A DNA stretch of 64,000 bases, taken from NCBI GenBank assembly GCA_039545355.1, contig BCJJ01000011.1:454702-518701 (forward strand), in the 5' to 3' direction. The notes under the pieces are model-generated. The model ran no database searches. It worked only from the letters and a program-made list of their open reading frames with translations, and had not been told where the DNA came from. The translations under genes were made by a program, and so were the position numbers. Origin of the DNA: Trichosporon coremiiforme (lineage: Eukaryota > Basidiomycota > Tremellomycetes > Trichosporonales > Trichosporonaceae). Positions 45,753-54,893 of this stretch are shown one piece after another; within the stretch, counting starts at the first letter, position 1; every line of letters begins with the position of its first letter.

Positions 45753-48152
45753 ATCGCTACTCTATCTTGCCGCCGGTTGTCGTCGTCGCAGGGGAAATTC
45801 CGAAAGCCCTGGTGGCCCTGAGGCTGAAGGCGTCGTCGTCGTGGAGTTGGAGTCGTAGAAGTCGTAGCCGCTGACCGTTTTGAAGGCCCGGCGGAGTAAA
45901 GTTACAAGGAAGTCGATAGAGAGATGAGCGATGAAGAGACGTTGAGAAGTGCGTTGCGATGGTGAAGCGACAGCCAGTCAAGCCAGTGCAGCGGCAGGAG
46001 TTGGTGCTGATCCTGACGCAACTCTGTTGCCTGGCGTGCATCGCAGTGCCCGCCCGGGTTGCGGAGGGTCCGGCGTGCTGCGCAAGGAGCGTCACATGCA
46101 GTGCCTAGGGTTGCTGCGTTAATGAGGCGCTGCGGCGCCGCTGCCCGCGTTCAGCCAAGCAACGTGCAGCACGGATGGGGGCGGTTACGCTTGTTTTAGC
46201 GTCTTGACGACGGCGTTACGGTCTTCTCGCCTGTTGCCATCGCTCGTCAACTTCCAGGTCCTCCTCTGCATCGTTCCGCTGTGCGTTTGCTGGCTGCCGA
46301 ACACCTCCCTTCGTATTTCGTGGAGCAGTACGAAAAGGCGTAGGAAGGAACGGGCACAATCAAGCAGGCAGAGCGAAGAAAGCGGTTGTAAGCAGGCGTA
46401 ACTTGCCTGCTGGGGAAACGGGGAGAGTGCCGAGCCAGATGTGCACGGCACGCACGGCATCGGGGGGGGGGCTCGAAGATAAGGAAGGTTCTTGCGGTGG
46501 GAGTCACTGAATGATGATCGGGAACGGCGGCCGAGCGCTGGCGCAGGGCTGCCAAGGGCAGTGACTCCCGCACTGGGGTTCTTTCCTTGCAGTCTATTGC
46601 TTTTTCAACATGCATCCTGCATGGGTCCTGTAAGGAATGCGAGTCTTCCGCGGTGACTCGGTGCAGAAAACAACGCATGTCAGTCGAAATTCGTGCAGGC
46701 CAGAGAAGAATCGATACGAAACACGCTAGATCAAGGATCCGGGGAGTCTGCCGTCGCCTTCTGTGCCTGGTTTCAGCGGCTTCCTCCGTCCTCATGCCTG
46801 ACGATGCCGCCCCTGTGCCCTGCAAAGCCCTGGGGCAGCTGCCCGGTCATTTTAGGGATGTCGCTGCTTTACGGTGTGGCTTGGGCAACCCTCCGACGCC
46901 ATGCGCGTTCTGCGATGCATGGTGCGTCACCATGCGAACAGTGACGTTCGAGCTGGAGATCGCTCTTCCGTTGCTCTGGGCACTGAGCATGATAAGCATA
47001 AGTCAAGGTTCTAGAACGTGGCCAGTGGGCATCCTCGGTGTCCCCAATATCCCAGGCTTGAGGTGGCCTGGTTGTACAGCATTGAGAGTATGATCAAAGT
47101 TCTAATTTGGGTGCCGCAGAAGCGAGGTAGCACATGCCAATGCGGATACGGCTACCGCTAGCGGAGCTAAGCAGCGCTGTAGATTAAACCGTCTCTTAGG
47201 AGTTGCAGCCCCGAAGGCGATGTCAGACATTGCGGAATGCTGATATACCCATGCCAGGTTCAGACAAGGGCGGAGGGGAGCAACGAGAATACGCACCAGT
47301 GCAAGTTGGCACTTCGCTGGAAGGAATACCACCCCCGGGGGAACTCTGCGTTGATGATCGTCATGACTTGCGAAGGGAGACAGGTCACCCCGCATTTCAA
47401 GATATCGAAGGTTGGAAAGCTCAGACTCTTCTCCTGTGCAATGCAGACAAGGGGGAACCCTGCCAGGTTGCGATCTGAGGGATCCGTCATCACAGGTGAA
47501 ATCTGAGCGATTCAGTGCCGTGCACTCACAGGCTTGGCCAAGGAGGCAGTCTCGCGCAGGGGGCTACTTGGAGGTGTACATTATCGGCAGTTACTGCTAT
47601 CATAGTCGAGCAGGACAGGTTGAGTGGGCCGGGTGCCGGACCTTTTGACCCTCGCTACCCGTTCGCGGGTCATGCGTCCGTTTCACAGTCCGGATTTCTA
47701 GTTTATCTGACGACCTGATGGCTGACTGGAGCACGAGTTGGAGCTGTGTGCATTGTCGGGGTGGCGACCGTTCCTTACTAGTTCCTAGGCCTTTCTCCGA
47801 CTCACGCGGCCACACACTCGTGGCAAAAGACCTGTCACTGCTCAGTGGCACTCTTCCACACACTAGTATCCTGGTGGCCCACACACTCTCCGAACTCGCG
47901 CCTCTCCTGCCATCGGGGTTCCAGGCAGCCCTTCGCACTATAATGCCTCCCACGGTTGCCCGGTGTGGGTTGCTACAAATGCGACTTATTTTCTCGTCCG
48001 CATACGGTCTGGTCTCGATCTCTGGGAGGTCAGATACAGCGAAAGAGAGTAAAGCAGATCTGACAATACACTCGTATTTGTCCGCACCTGACCGCTTGGA
48101 ACGGAGTTTTGTCATGCCTTAACCATCGCCTGAGGACCGACCTCCACTGCTA
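45753..48152. other. 2.4-kb gene-poor stretch left of the transposon
   Basis: ORFs up to 192 codons occur on both strands, but none resembles a family or has splice support. A 10-G run lies at 46462-46471. A short inverted repeat ACCCG-TTCG-CGGGT is at 47657-47670. It also includes the upstream region of the glycosyltransferase gene. The Tc1/mariner element begins directly after it. Confidence 0.5.
48151..48152. repeat. TA target-site duplication, left copy
   Basis: TA directly precedes the left inverted repeat. The matching TA follows the right inverted repeat at 49910-49911. A TA dinucleotide is the insertion target of Tc1/mariner elements. Confidence 0.85.
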
Positions 48153-48179
48153 AACTAGGGTCACAGGTTAAGTCGAACG
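48153..48179 (+). repeat. Left terminal inverted repeat (27 bp)
   Basis: It begins AACTAGGGTCACAGGTTAAG and ends GAACG. All 27 positions are the reverse complement of 49883-49909. Similarity stops immediately beyond. Confidence 0.95.
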
Positions 48180-48594
48180 GATGCGCACGGTCCCGTCATC
48201 GTCAACCTCGCCGTGGCTCATGTTCTGATCCATAACTCATGCAACGGTACTCTTTATGCCTAGAAACTCCGCGTAGAGCCGAAAGGAATGCTTGGCAGCT
48301 CGGACAAATGGAGCTGCAGAGCGCACCGTGCATACTGGCCACCACACCACCACAATAAAGCTGCATGTCACCACCCTCCTTATCGCCCTAGATCTCAGCC
48401 ACCGAGGCCTGTGCTTGCCCCAAATCTTTCATGTATCAAGCTCCGAAGCTGGGCTTTTGGAAAATCCAAGAATTGAGTCGAAACCATGCATATCGGCAGC
48501 GGAGTCCGTCCGACTGTCCATCTTTGTGGCATATAAGCCTCCTTGAGTGCCACTTCTCTTCCACAACAGCTCTACCTCATCAGAACTTGCAGCT

Positions 48595-49735
48595 ATGCCT
48601 CGCCCTTGCCTCACACCTCGCCGCCGCGCCAAGATTGCGTCCTTGGCTCGCTACCGCAGCTATTCCTCTGTCGCCTGGGAGTACAACATCGCCAAGAGCA
48701 CTGTGGGTTACTGTGTGATGTTAGCTCGCCTCCAGGCTCTCATTCCACCTGCTCTGGCTGTTCTGAACCCTGTCCAGGGGATCCGCATCCCCCGCAGCCA
48801 CACCAAGCTCACTCCCGACAACCTCAGAGCGATCTACGAGGTCTTTGAGGCTCAGCCCTTCGCCAGCAATCGTGAGGTGTTGGACACTCTTGCAGACAGA
48901 GACATTGTCCTCTCTCTCATGACTCTGCGCCGTGCACGTCGCCAGCTTGGTTATGGCCGCTTTGTGGCTCTTGTGCGGCCGTATCTAAGCCCCCTTCACA
49001 AGGAGAAGCGTCTCGCTTATGCTCTTGAGCAGCAGCGACTCTTCCAAGAGTGGAGGAAGGTGATCTTCTGTGACGAGGTCCCTCTCTACATTGACCAGCT
49101 CCACAGAGCATATGTGACGCGCCCCATCGGTTCTGACCGTGCCAATGAGCGGTGAGTGTCTTTCCTGACGTTCTACATGCTGTGGAAGAGTGCTGACACT
49201 CAGGTACATCCAGTACACCTTCAGATCGAGCTGTGGGTCGATTATGTGCTGGGGGGCTATCTGGTATGGCGGCAAGTCGAAGCTGGTGTGGTTTGACACC
49301 TCCCAGTCGACCTCCAAGCGCAAGGGAGTCAATGCGGCCATCTATCGCACCCAGGTGACTGAGAAGGAGTTGTTTGATTGCTGGAAGCGTGTCAAGACTC
49401 AGTGGCGTGGTTATGGCTTGCCCTGGGTTGTAGAGGACAACGCTGTCGTCCACACAGCCAAGGCCACCCGTGGCAAGGCAGAGCAACTTGGCATGCGCTT
49501 CCTGCCTCACCCTCCCTGCTCTCCTTGCCTCAACCCCATTGAGAACCTTTGGAGCAACCTCAAGCGCCGCCTGGCCCGTCTCAACCCTCGTCCCACCACC
49601 CAGGAGGGGCTATTCGCTGCCGCTACGGAGCTCTGGAACACCTATGATCAGAATGAGATCGACCGACTTATCATGTCCATGCCTAACAGGATCAAGGACA
49701 CCATCTCTGCTAATGGAGGACACATTAAGTATTGA
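48595..49735 (+). CDS. Tc1-type transposase (DD34E)
   Basis: The transposase cuts and inserts the element at TA sites. The exons are 48595-49151 and 49204-49735 (362 aa), with a 52-nt GT-AG intron that restores the frame at ER/YIQYTF. The first 125 residues contain two helix-turn-helix-like segments that would bind the inverted repeats (SVAWEYNIAKSTVGYCVM near residues 25-42, and LSLMTLRRARRQLGY). The catalytic triad is Asp160 (KVIFCDEVP), Asp264 (WVVEDNAVVH) and Glu299 (CLNPIENLWS). Exactly 34 residues separate the second and third acidic residues, the Tc1 spacing. There are no stops or frameshifts. An in-frame ATG at 48547 would add 16 residues, but 48595 gives the usual short basic start (MPRPCLTPRRRAK). 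Confidence 0.92.
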
Positions 49736-49882
49736 TCCCAGGTGCACCATGCTTCGTATATAGGTTACCAAGACTCCCATGCACGTGGAACAACTGTTTA
49801 TAGAGCAAGAAACATGCATATGCATGAGTTATTCGTGGTTGCAGCGAGGTCGACAGTTCACGGCCTCGTTTGTGGCACCACT

Positions 49883-49909
49883 CGTTCGACTTAACCTGTG
49901 ACCCTAGTT
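49883..49909 (-). repeat. Right terminal inverted repeat (27 bp)
   Basis: This is the perfect reverse complement of 48153-48179, followed by TA at 49910-49911. Confidence 0.95.
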
Positions 49910-50137
49910 TATGGTTTGCACCGCTTAGAACCCTCAAGGAAAACACCCCCGACCACTGTGGTGCGATATGCATTCTCTTTGTTGAAGTTCACGACTGGCA
50001 TTGCAACCCCCAACAGGTAGACACAAGTGCAAACCGGAGCAGCAGCAAAACGACACCACACCGAGACTCCATGCCACCGTCATGAAAAGTAGTGCATAAA
50101 TCCCAACGTAACAGATCAACCCATGAACTCTAACACT

Positions 50138-51693
50138 CTACTTGCGCGCGAGGGCGGCGGCGAGCACCTCGGGCTGCTCGCGCTGCAGGCCTCCATCGCT
50201 CTGCCTCGCCGACAGGGGGCAGACGCTCATCTCGGTCCAGCCCTCCCACACACGCTCGACGCCCTCGAGAGACGACGGGTCGTCGATGGCCAGAAGCCAG
50301 ATGGCGTCGTATCCGCCCGCTGTTCGTCAGCTTTGAACTACTGCGCTCTGTAGCTGTTAACTCACCTCCGGGAACGCCACCGCCAAGAACACCAGGCAGC
50401 TTGGAGCACTCGTCGAGCAGGCGCGTCTGCTCCTTCGGCTCGATCGGGACGCCAGACGCCAGGCTCATGTCGCGCATACCCTTCCGCACGCCCGCGATCG
50501 CGCCCCGGATGTGCTTCAGCTGAGCGTTGATCGGGCTGAAGTCATCGAGCTGGCTGTCAGTTTCGTTAGCAGTGTCCAACTCACGTTAGTGACCTCCTGG
50601 CCGATAGCGGCCTGCAGCGTCTCGGTGTATCCCGGCTCGTTCTCGAGCTGCGCCAAACCACGAAGCGCCTCCTCGAGCGTCTTGTTCGCGGCATCCTGGA
50701 CGGTCCACATGCGCAGCGCCTCCTCGCTCTTCTCCTTGCGCCACTTCAGCACCTGTCCGACGAAAGAGGGCGTGTCCGTACCGGCGTCGACATCGGCGAG
50801 CATTAACCGCAGGCCACGGGGAAGACGGAACGGCCGCGTCTCCTGGTCCCACTTGCCGTCAACGATGTCGAGGAGAGAAGCGGTGCCCGCGAACATGGGC
50901 TCGAGCACTGAGGGCGAGAAGCGACGGTAGACGTGCGTCCCGTACACAGCCGAGGCGACGTCGAATCCACTTCCGACCTTGCCCTGCGCCGCGCAGTGCG
51001 CCGCCTGCGCCAGAGCGTGGATCGTGTCCTGTCCCTTCGGCAGATCGACGAGACCGAGGTGAAGCAGGAGCGCGGCGACGAGCGACGTGACGAGAGCGGC
51101 ACTTGAGCCGAGTCCAGTCTTGTTTGTCTTTCCCAGCGGGCGCGGGAGAGGGGTGAATCGCTCCAGCTTGTCGAGCGACGACACCTTCAGCGGGAGCCCC
51201 GCGGCGCCGAGCTAAAGTCAGCTACGGTGAAGCAGAGGTGGAAGGAAGCGGATGATGAACATACCTGCTCGCGCTGGGAATAGAAGTCATTGTCGGCGAA
51301 CACGACGATGTCTAGGCCCTTCTCGAGAGCGGCCGACAGCTCACCGGCACGCCCCTCGCGCTCGAGCCGCTGCGCCGCGTACTCGAGCGTCGTCTGCAGT
51401 GTCGTCTGGACGAACTTGTTGCGCTCGTCACCCTCAACATGCAGCTCGAGCTTGCCATTGTCGACCTTGGCGGCGTACTTCCAGACGCTGGCATCGGCGG
51501 GGAACTGGCCAGCACGCACGCTAACGATACCAGCTTGTCCAGGAGCGACGGAGCAGTAGAACCGCGACGACGTCGCGACCACAAGCCCAGTGTACAGTCT
51601 GTCCAGGACAAGGTAGCCGCCCGCAAGCAGAACCTTGCCCGGCGCCGAGACTATCGTCTGCTCGCTCGTCGTCGTTGGTGTCAGCCCCGCCAT
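50138..51693 (-). CDS. ERG8: Phosphomevalonate kinase
   Basis: Erg8 phosphorylates mevalonate 5-phosphate to the diphosphate, just before the Erg19 step. Four exons were traced: 51693-51265, 51211-50585, 50549-50366 and 50319-50138 (473 aa). The N-terminus TIVSAPGKVLLAGGYLVL is the GHMP substrate-binding motif, near residue 11. KTNKTGLGSSAALVTSLVAA is the ATP-binding GLGSSA loop. GKVGSGFDVASAVYGTHVYR is a further conserved block, and GVLGGGVPGAGGYDAIW is the C-terminal GHMP motif, split by the last intron. An in-frame ATG 18 codons upstream (51747) is possible; 51693 places the motif at the usual distance from the start. The third intron uses the second of two nearby AG acceptors, because only that one keeps the frame. 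Confidence 0.95.
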
Positions 51694-52348
51694 TGTCTCT
51701 GTTGTGATTGTGATCGGGCGAGAAAGTCGAGGTGGAGGTCGGCTCATGGCACGATCTGGCTCGCGTACTCGTGCCTGGGCCGGACGCGAGCGGACACTAA
51801 CTGGACTCCGCGGCGATCGATAACGGCCTTCGCCGATCAGTTTCAGCCACCACGAACTTGGACAGGCGAACGTAGCCTCAGGCATATCTGCGAGGGCTTG
51901 GGGAGTTACAGCAATGCATCGAGGACATCATTCCCATAGCGAACAGTCATGCTGCGCCTAGCACTCCCTACGCAAGCCGTATGGGGAGGTATCAGCGGAG
52001 GAGAGAGAGGATTTCATAGCCTTCGGTGACAGAGGGTTACGCGAAATGGCCGGTTAATCCGTGAGCTCGTTGTACATGCAACCTCTTCCACCTTGCATAC
52101 TCTGCGCACCCGCACTGACTTCCGGTCATCCATGCCGGACACAAGCAGAGGTGGACGAAATTCGAGAGTGGGACCGAAATTTCGCTACCGTCGGTGTTTA
52201 GCGGGGTTTCACGTATCGCCGAAAAGCGTCCGCCACCACATTCGAGCGATTCAGGGTCTACTGTGGGTGCGGCTCGCTCTGCCTGGTTTCGACGGTTCGA
52301 AGGCAGCATCGAGTGTCCATCCGTCAAGGTCAACCCCACATCTCAAAA
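51694..52348. promoter_or_regulatory. Divergent spacer, ERG8 / RPL31
   Basis: This 655-bp region carries both promoters. A short leader ATCTCAAAAATG fits the RPL31 start. I recognised no specific regulator site. Confidence 0.45.
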
Positions 52349-53297
52349 ATGGTGCGTAGCGACGACGACGGCAGCGGCATGCGCGGAGAGGACTGAGCTG
52401 ACGACCAGGCGCCTACTCAGAAGGTTAGTCGGAATCTCGATCGGATCGATGTCGCGCGCGCAGTGTCTTGAAATGTCGAATGTTGGAAGTCGGAAGAATT
52501 TAGGAGGACGAAGTGTGGAAGGATCGACGACGACGGACGACAATGAGGATGTTGCGGACGGGCTGGGAAGACGAATGCGGCACGGAGAGCGTGAGAAGAG
52601 CGTGCAAGGATGGTGCTGTGGACCGGGAAGGGGTGGATGGAAACTGGACGTGGACAGTGTCGGGCACTCTGAACGTTGAGCGTCTGCTGTCATGACAGCG
52701 TCGCTTGTCATTCCTGCTGTGTCCCGCGCCAGATGCGCACGCTGAGGAGCTGGGAAGAGCCGTACGAAGCTTGGAATCAGACGACATGCGCGCGACATCG
52801 ACCGAATGTTGGCTTTCTTGGACAGCGTTGCTGACCCTCAGACCCGCAAGCAGCGTTCGGCGCTTCAGGACGTCGTCACCCGCGAGTACACCATCAACAT
52901 CCACAAGCGTACTCACGACCTCTCCTTCAAGAAGAGTGCGTATCAGCATGAAGGTCGGCGGTAGCAGAACTTCACGTCGAACAAGCGCTCCGTCCTTCCA
53001 AGATTCCTCAAGGTCTCCCGCTAACCATTCACAGAGGCCCCCAAGTCGGTTAAGGCCGTCAAGGAGTTCGCCGAGAAGGCTATGGGTGTCAAGGACGTCC
53101 GCATCTCGCCCGGCCTCAACCAGGCCCTCTGGTCGCGTGGTGTCCGTTCGCCTCCCCGCCGCATCCGTGTCCGTCTCGAGCGCAAGCGTAACGACGACGA
53201 GGGTGCCAAGGAGAAGCTCTACGTTGTCGCCTCGGTCGTTGAGGGCGTCACCTCCTTCAAGGGCCTCGAGACCGTTGTTGTCGAGGGCGACGAGTAA
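52349..53297 (+). CDS. RPL31: 60S ribosomal protein eL31
   Basis: This is a structural protein of the large subunit near the exit tunnel. The exons are 52349-52351 (the start codon alone), 52409-52423 (15 nt), 52842-52935 and 53035-53297 (124 aa). Splicing gives [18 protein letters not shown] followed by [20 protein letters not shown], the expected eL31 N-terminus, so both tiny exons are well supported. Later family blocks are [33 protein letters not shown] and [17 protein letters not shown]. The C-terminal [17 protein letters not shown] completes the usual length (about 120-125 aa). Intron 2 is 418 nt, by far the longest here. Ribosomal protein introns sometimes host snoRNAs, but I found no clear box C/D or H/ACA motif in it. 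Confidence 0.95.
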
Positions 53298-53845
53298 ACG
53301 TTGGGATTCTGTTGGGAGACTTGACGGGGGTGATATAGGCTGTAGCCCAGCGTCATGACATTCCATTCAGCCGTGTACCTGTTACCCCGTGCAGCGTAGA
53401 TGCTGCCGCTTTTGTGATGATAGAGACTCGCTGCTGGAAGAGAACTGCTGCAATCGCTGCGACATGAGGGAGTGCTGCATGTTTGGTTCGTGTGCGCGTA
53501 TGCGGTGGGCGCCATACTGTCAGTGTACTCAGAAGCTTGCGTCAAAATTGGAAGAAATGAAGCCCGCGGGCCGGCCACAGAAGATCGGAGAGATTAGCCG
53601 CCGCCTCCACTCCGCCGCCGGCCAGCCCAACACGTCCAGCCCGGCCTATGACGATGGCGCCGATCGTGAGACCGACGGTCTCGCTCGTTATATCAAGCTT
53701 CTTCGCATCGTCTATCGTCTATCCACGTTCTTCACATACTCTCATCTTCGCACATTCTTTCCATCCTGCAGTGGAAGCGACTACATAGCGCCTCCAACTA
53801 CCTCCGCTTCATTGTCTACAACAACACCACCCTCGCCACTGAACC
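53298..53845. other. Intergenic spacer
   Basis: This 548-bp spacer lies between two plus-strand genes. It is pyrimidine-rich near 53690-53840, consistent with the FMP52 leader. No other gene was recognised. Confidence 0.45.
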
Positions 53846-54652
53846 ATGCCCGCCGTCACCATTGTCGGCGCCACGGGCCTGACGGGCTCCCAGGCGCTGT
53901 CCTTCCTCCTCGCATCTCCGCAGAACTTCTTCGTAAAGGCGATCACGCGCCGTGCGGCGCCGCAGCCGACGTCGCCTCCCCCGGCGTCTGGGGCTAAGTA
54001 CGAGAACGACGTCGAGTCTGACCTCTGGACGGTGGAGAAGGTCGTGAACGACGGAGACGTCTACGTCTCTTGTCTCGGAACGACGCGCGCGCAGGCCGGA
54101 GGAGCAGACAAGCAGGTCCTTATTGACCGTGACCTCAACATCTCGCTGGCTGATAAGGCCAAGGCTCAGGGAGCCACTACTGTGAGTATCTGAAGCCTTT
54201 CCTCCATCTCTCGACCGTACAGACTGCGCGGGCTGGAGGAGGGGAGAAGCAGCTGCATTCATCGCACGTAGCTGACCCCCCAGATGATCCTCGTATCCTC
54301 GCAAGGTGCCAACTCAAAGTCCTGGTTCGCGTACCCGCGCATGAAGGGCGAGCTGGAGGACCATGTCGTCGGCCTCAACTTCCCGAACACGGTCATCATC
54401 CGCCCCGGCGTGCTCCTGCACGACGGGAACAGGCCCGACCAGCGCATCGCCGAGAGCGTCCTGGTCACTGCGATCCGCGGCCTGCGCTCGGTCGGTGTCC
54501 CCACCACGAGTCTGGGTGTCGAGACCAAGACGGTTGGAGAGGCCATTGCCCAGCTTGCGGCTGAGCCGCCAAAGGGCGTCAGCTACCTGTACGACGCCGA
54601 CATCGAGAGGCTCGCGAAGGAGTACAGGGACAGCGCCAGTGCTAAGCTCTAA
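53846..54652 (+). CDS. FMP52: Fmp52-type NAD(P)-binding protein
   Basis: Fmp52 is a small Rossmann-fold protein of the atypical SDR/TIP30 group. In yeast it is associated with the mitochondrial outer membrane and its reaction is unknown. The exons are 53846-54181 and 54284-54652 (234 aa). The NAD(P)-binding motif GATGLTGSQALSFLL lies at residues 8-22, then VYVSCLGTTRAQAGG, which is typical of this family. Exon 2 gives MILVSSQGANSKSWFAYPRMKGELE, with the YxxxK-like YPRMK catalytic segment, then VIIRPGVLLHDGNRP. The intron is 102 nt. The size matches fungal Fmp52 (about 230-240 aa). Confidence 0.88.
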
Positions 54653-54893
54653 GAAGATCTTGGAGGAGATGGTCATTTTGTCGGTTTCTAGGGGATTGTT
54701 TATGTCAGTAGAGAGATAATGTGCGAGAGGCACAGTGGGTATCCCATGCATATGCTTTTGAATCTAAGATCCTCCTGTCCGTCTGTTCTACAGTTTGGGA
54801 AACAATTTATACACGTGTGCTAAGGCTATGAAGGAATAAGCTTGCACACTCCACGGGCGGCTTCGGTGCGCCCACGGCCCTTACGCTGCACGC

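Larger units (their letters stand above)
48153..49909 (+). mobile_element. Complete Tc1/mariner DNA transposon
   Basis: This is a 1,757-bp element bounded by perfect 27-bp terminal inverted repeats (48153-48179 and 49883-49909) and flanked by TA on both sides. It contains one transposase gene with an intact DD34E triad. All parts needed for transposition appear undamaged, so the copy is probably young. The left non-coding part (about 415 bp) is longer than the right (about 150 bp). No second copy or relic with these ends was found in the window. Confidence 0.93.

Noticed and set aside
47600..48115. 171-codon ORF next to the transposon
   Set aside because: It has no family resemblance and random composition; it stops just outside the left inverted repeat.
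12842..51693. Mevalonate gene cluster
   Set aside because: ERG19 and ERG8 are separated by many unrelated genes, so they do not form a biosynthetic cluster.
52424..52841. snoRNA in the long RPL31 intron
   Set aside because: ATGAGGA and CTGA strings occur, but no proper C/D pair with a terminal stem and no H/ACA layout could be seen.
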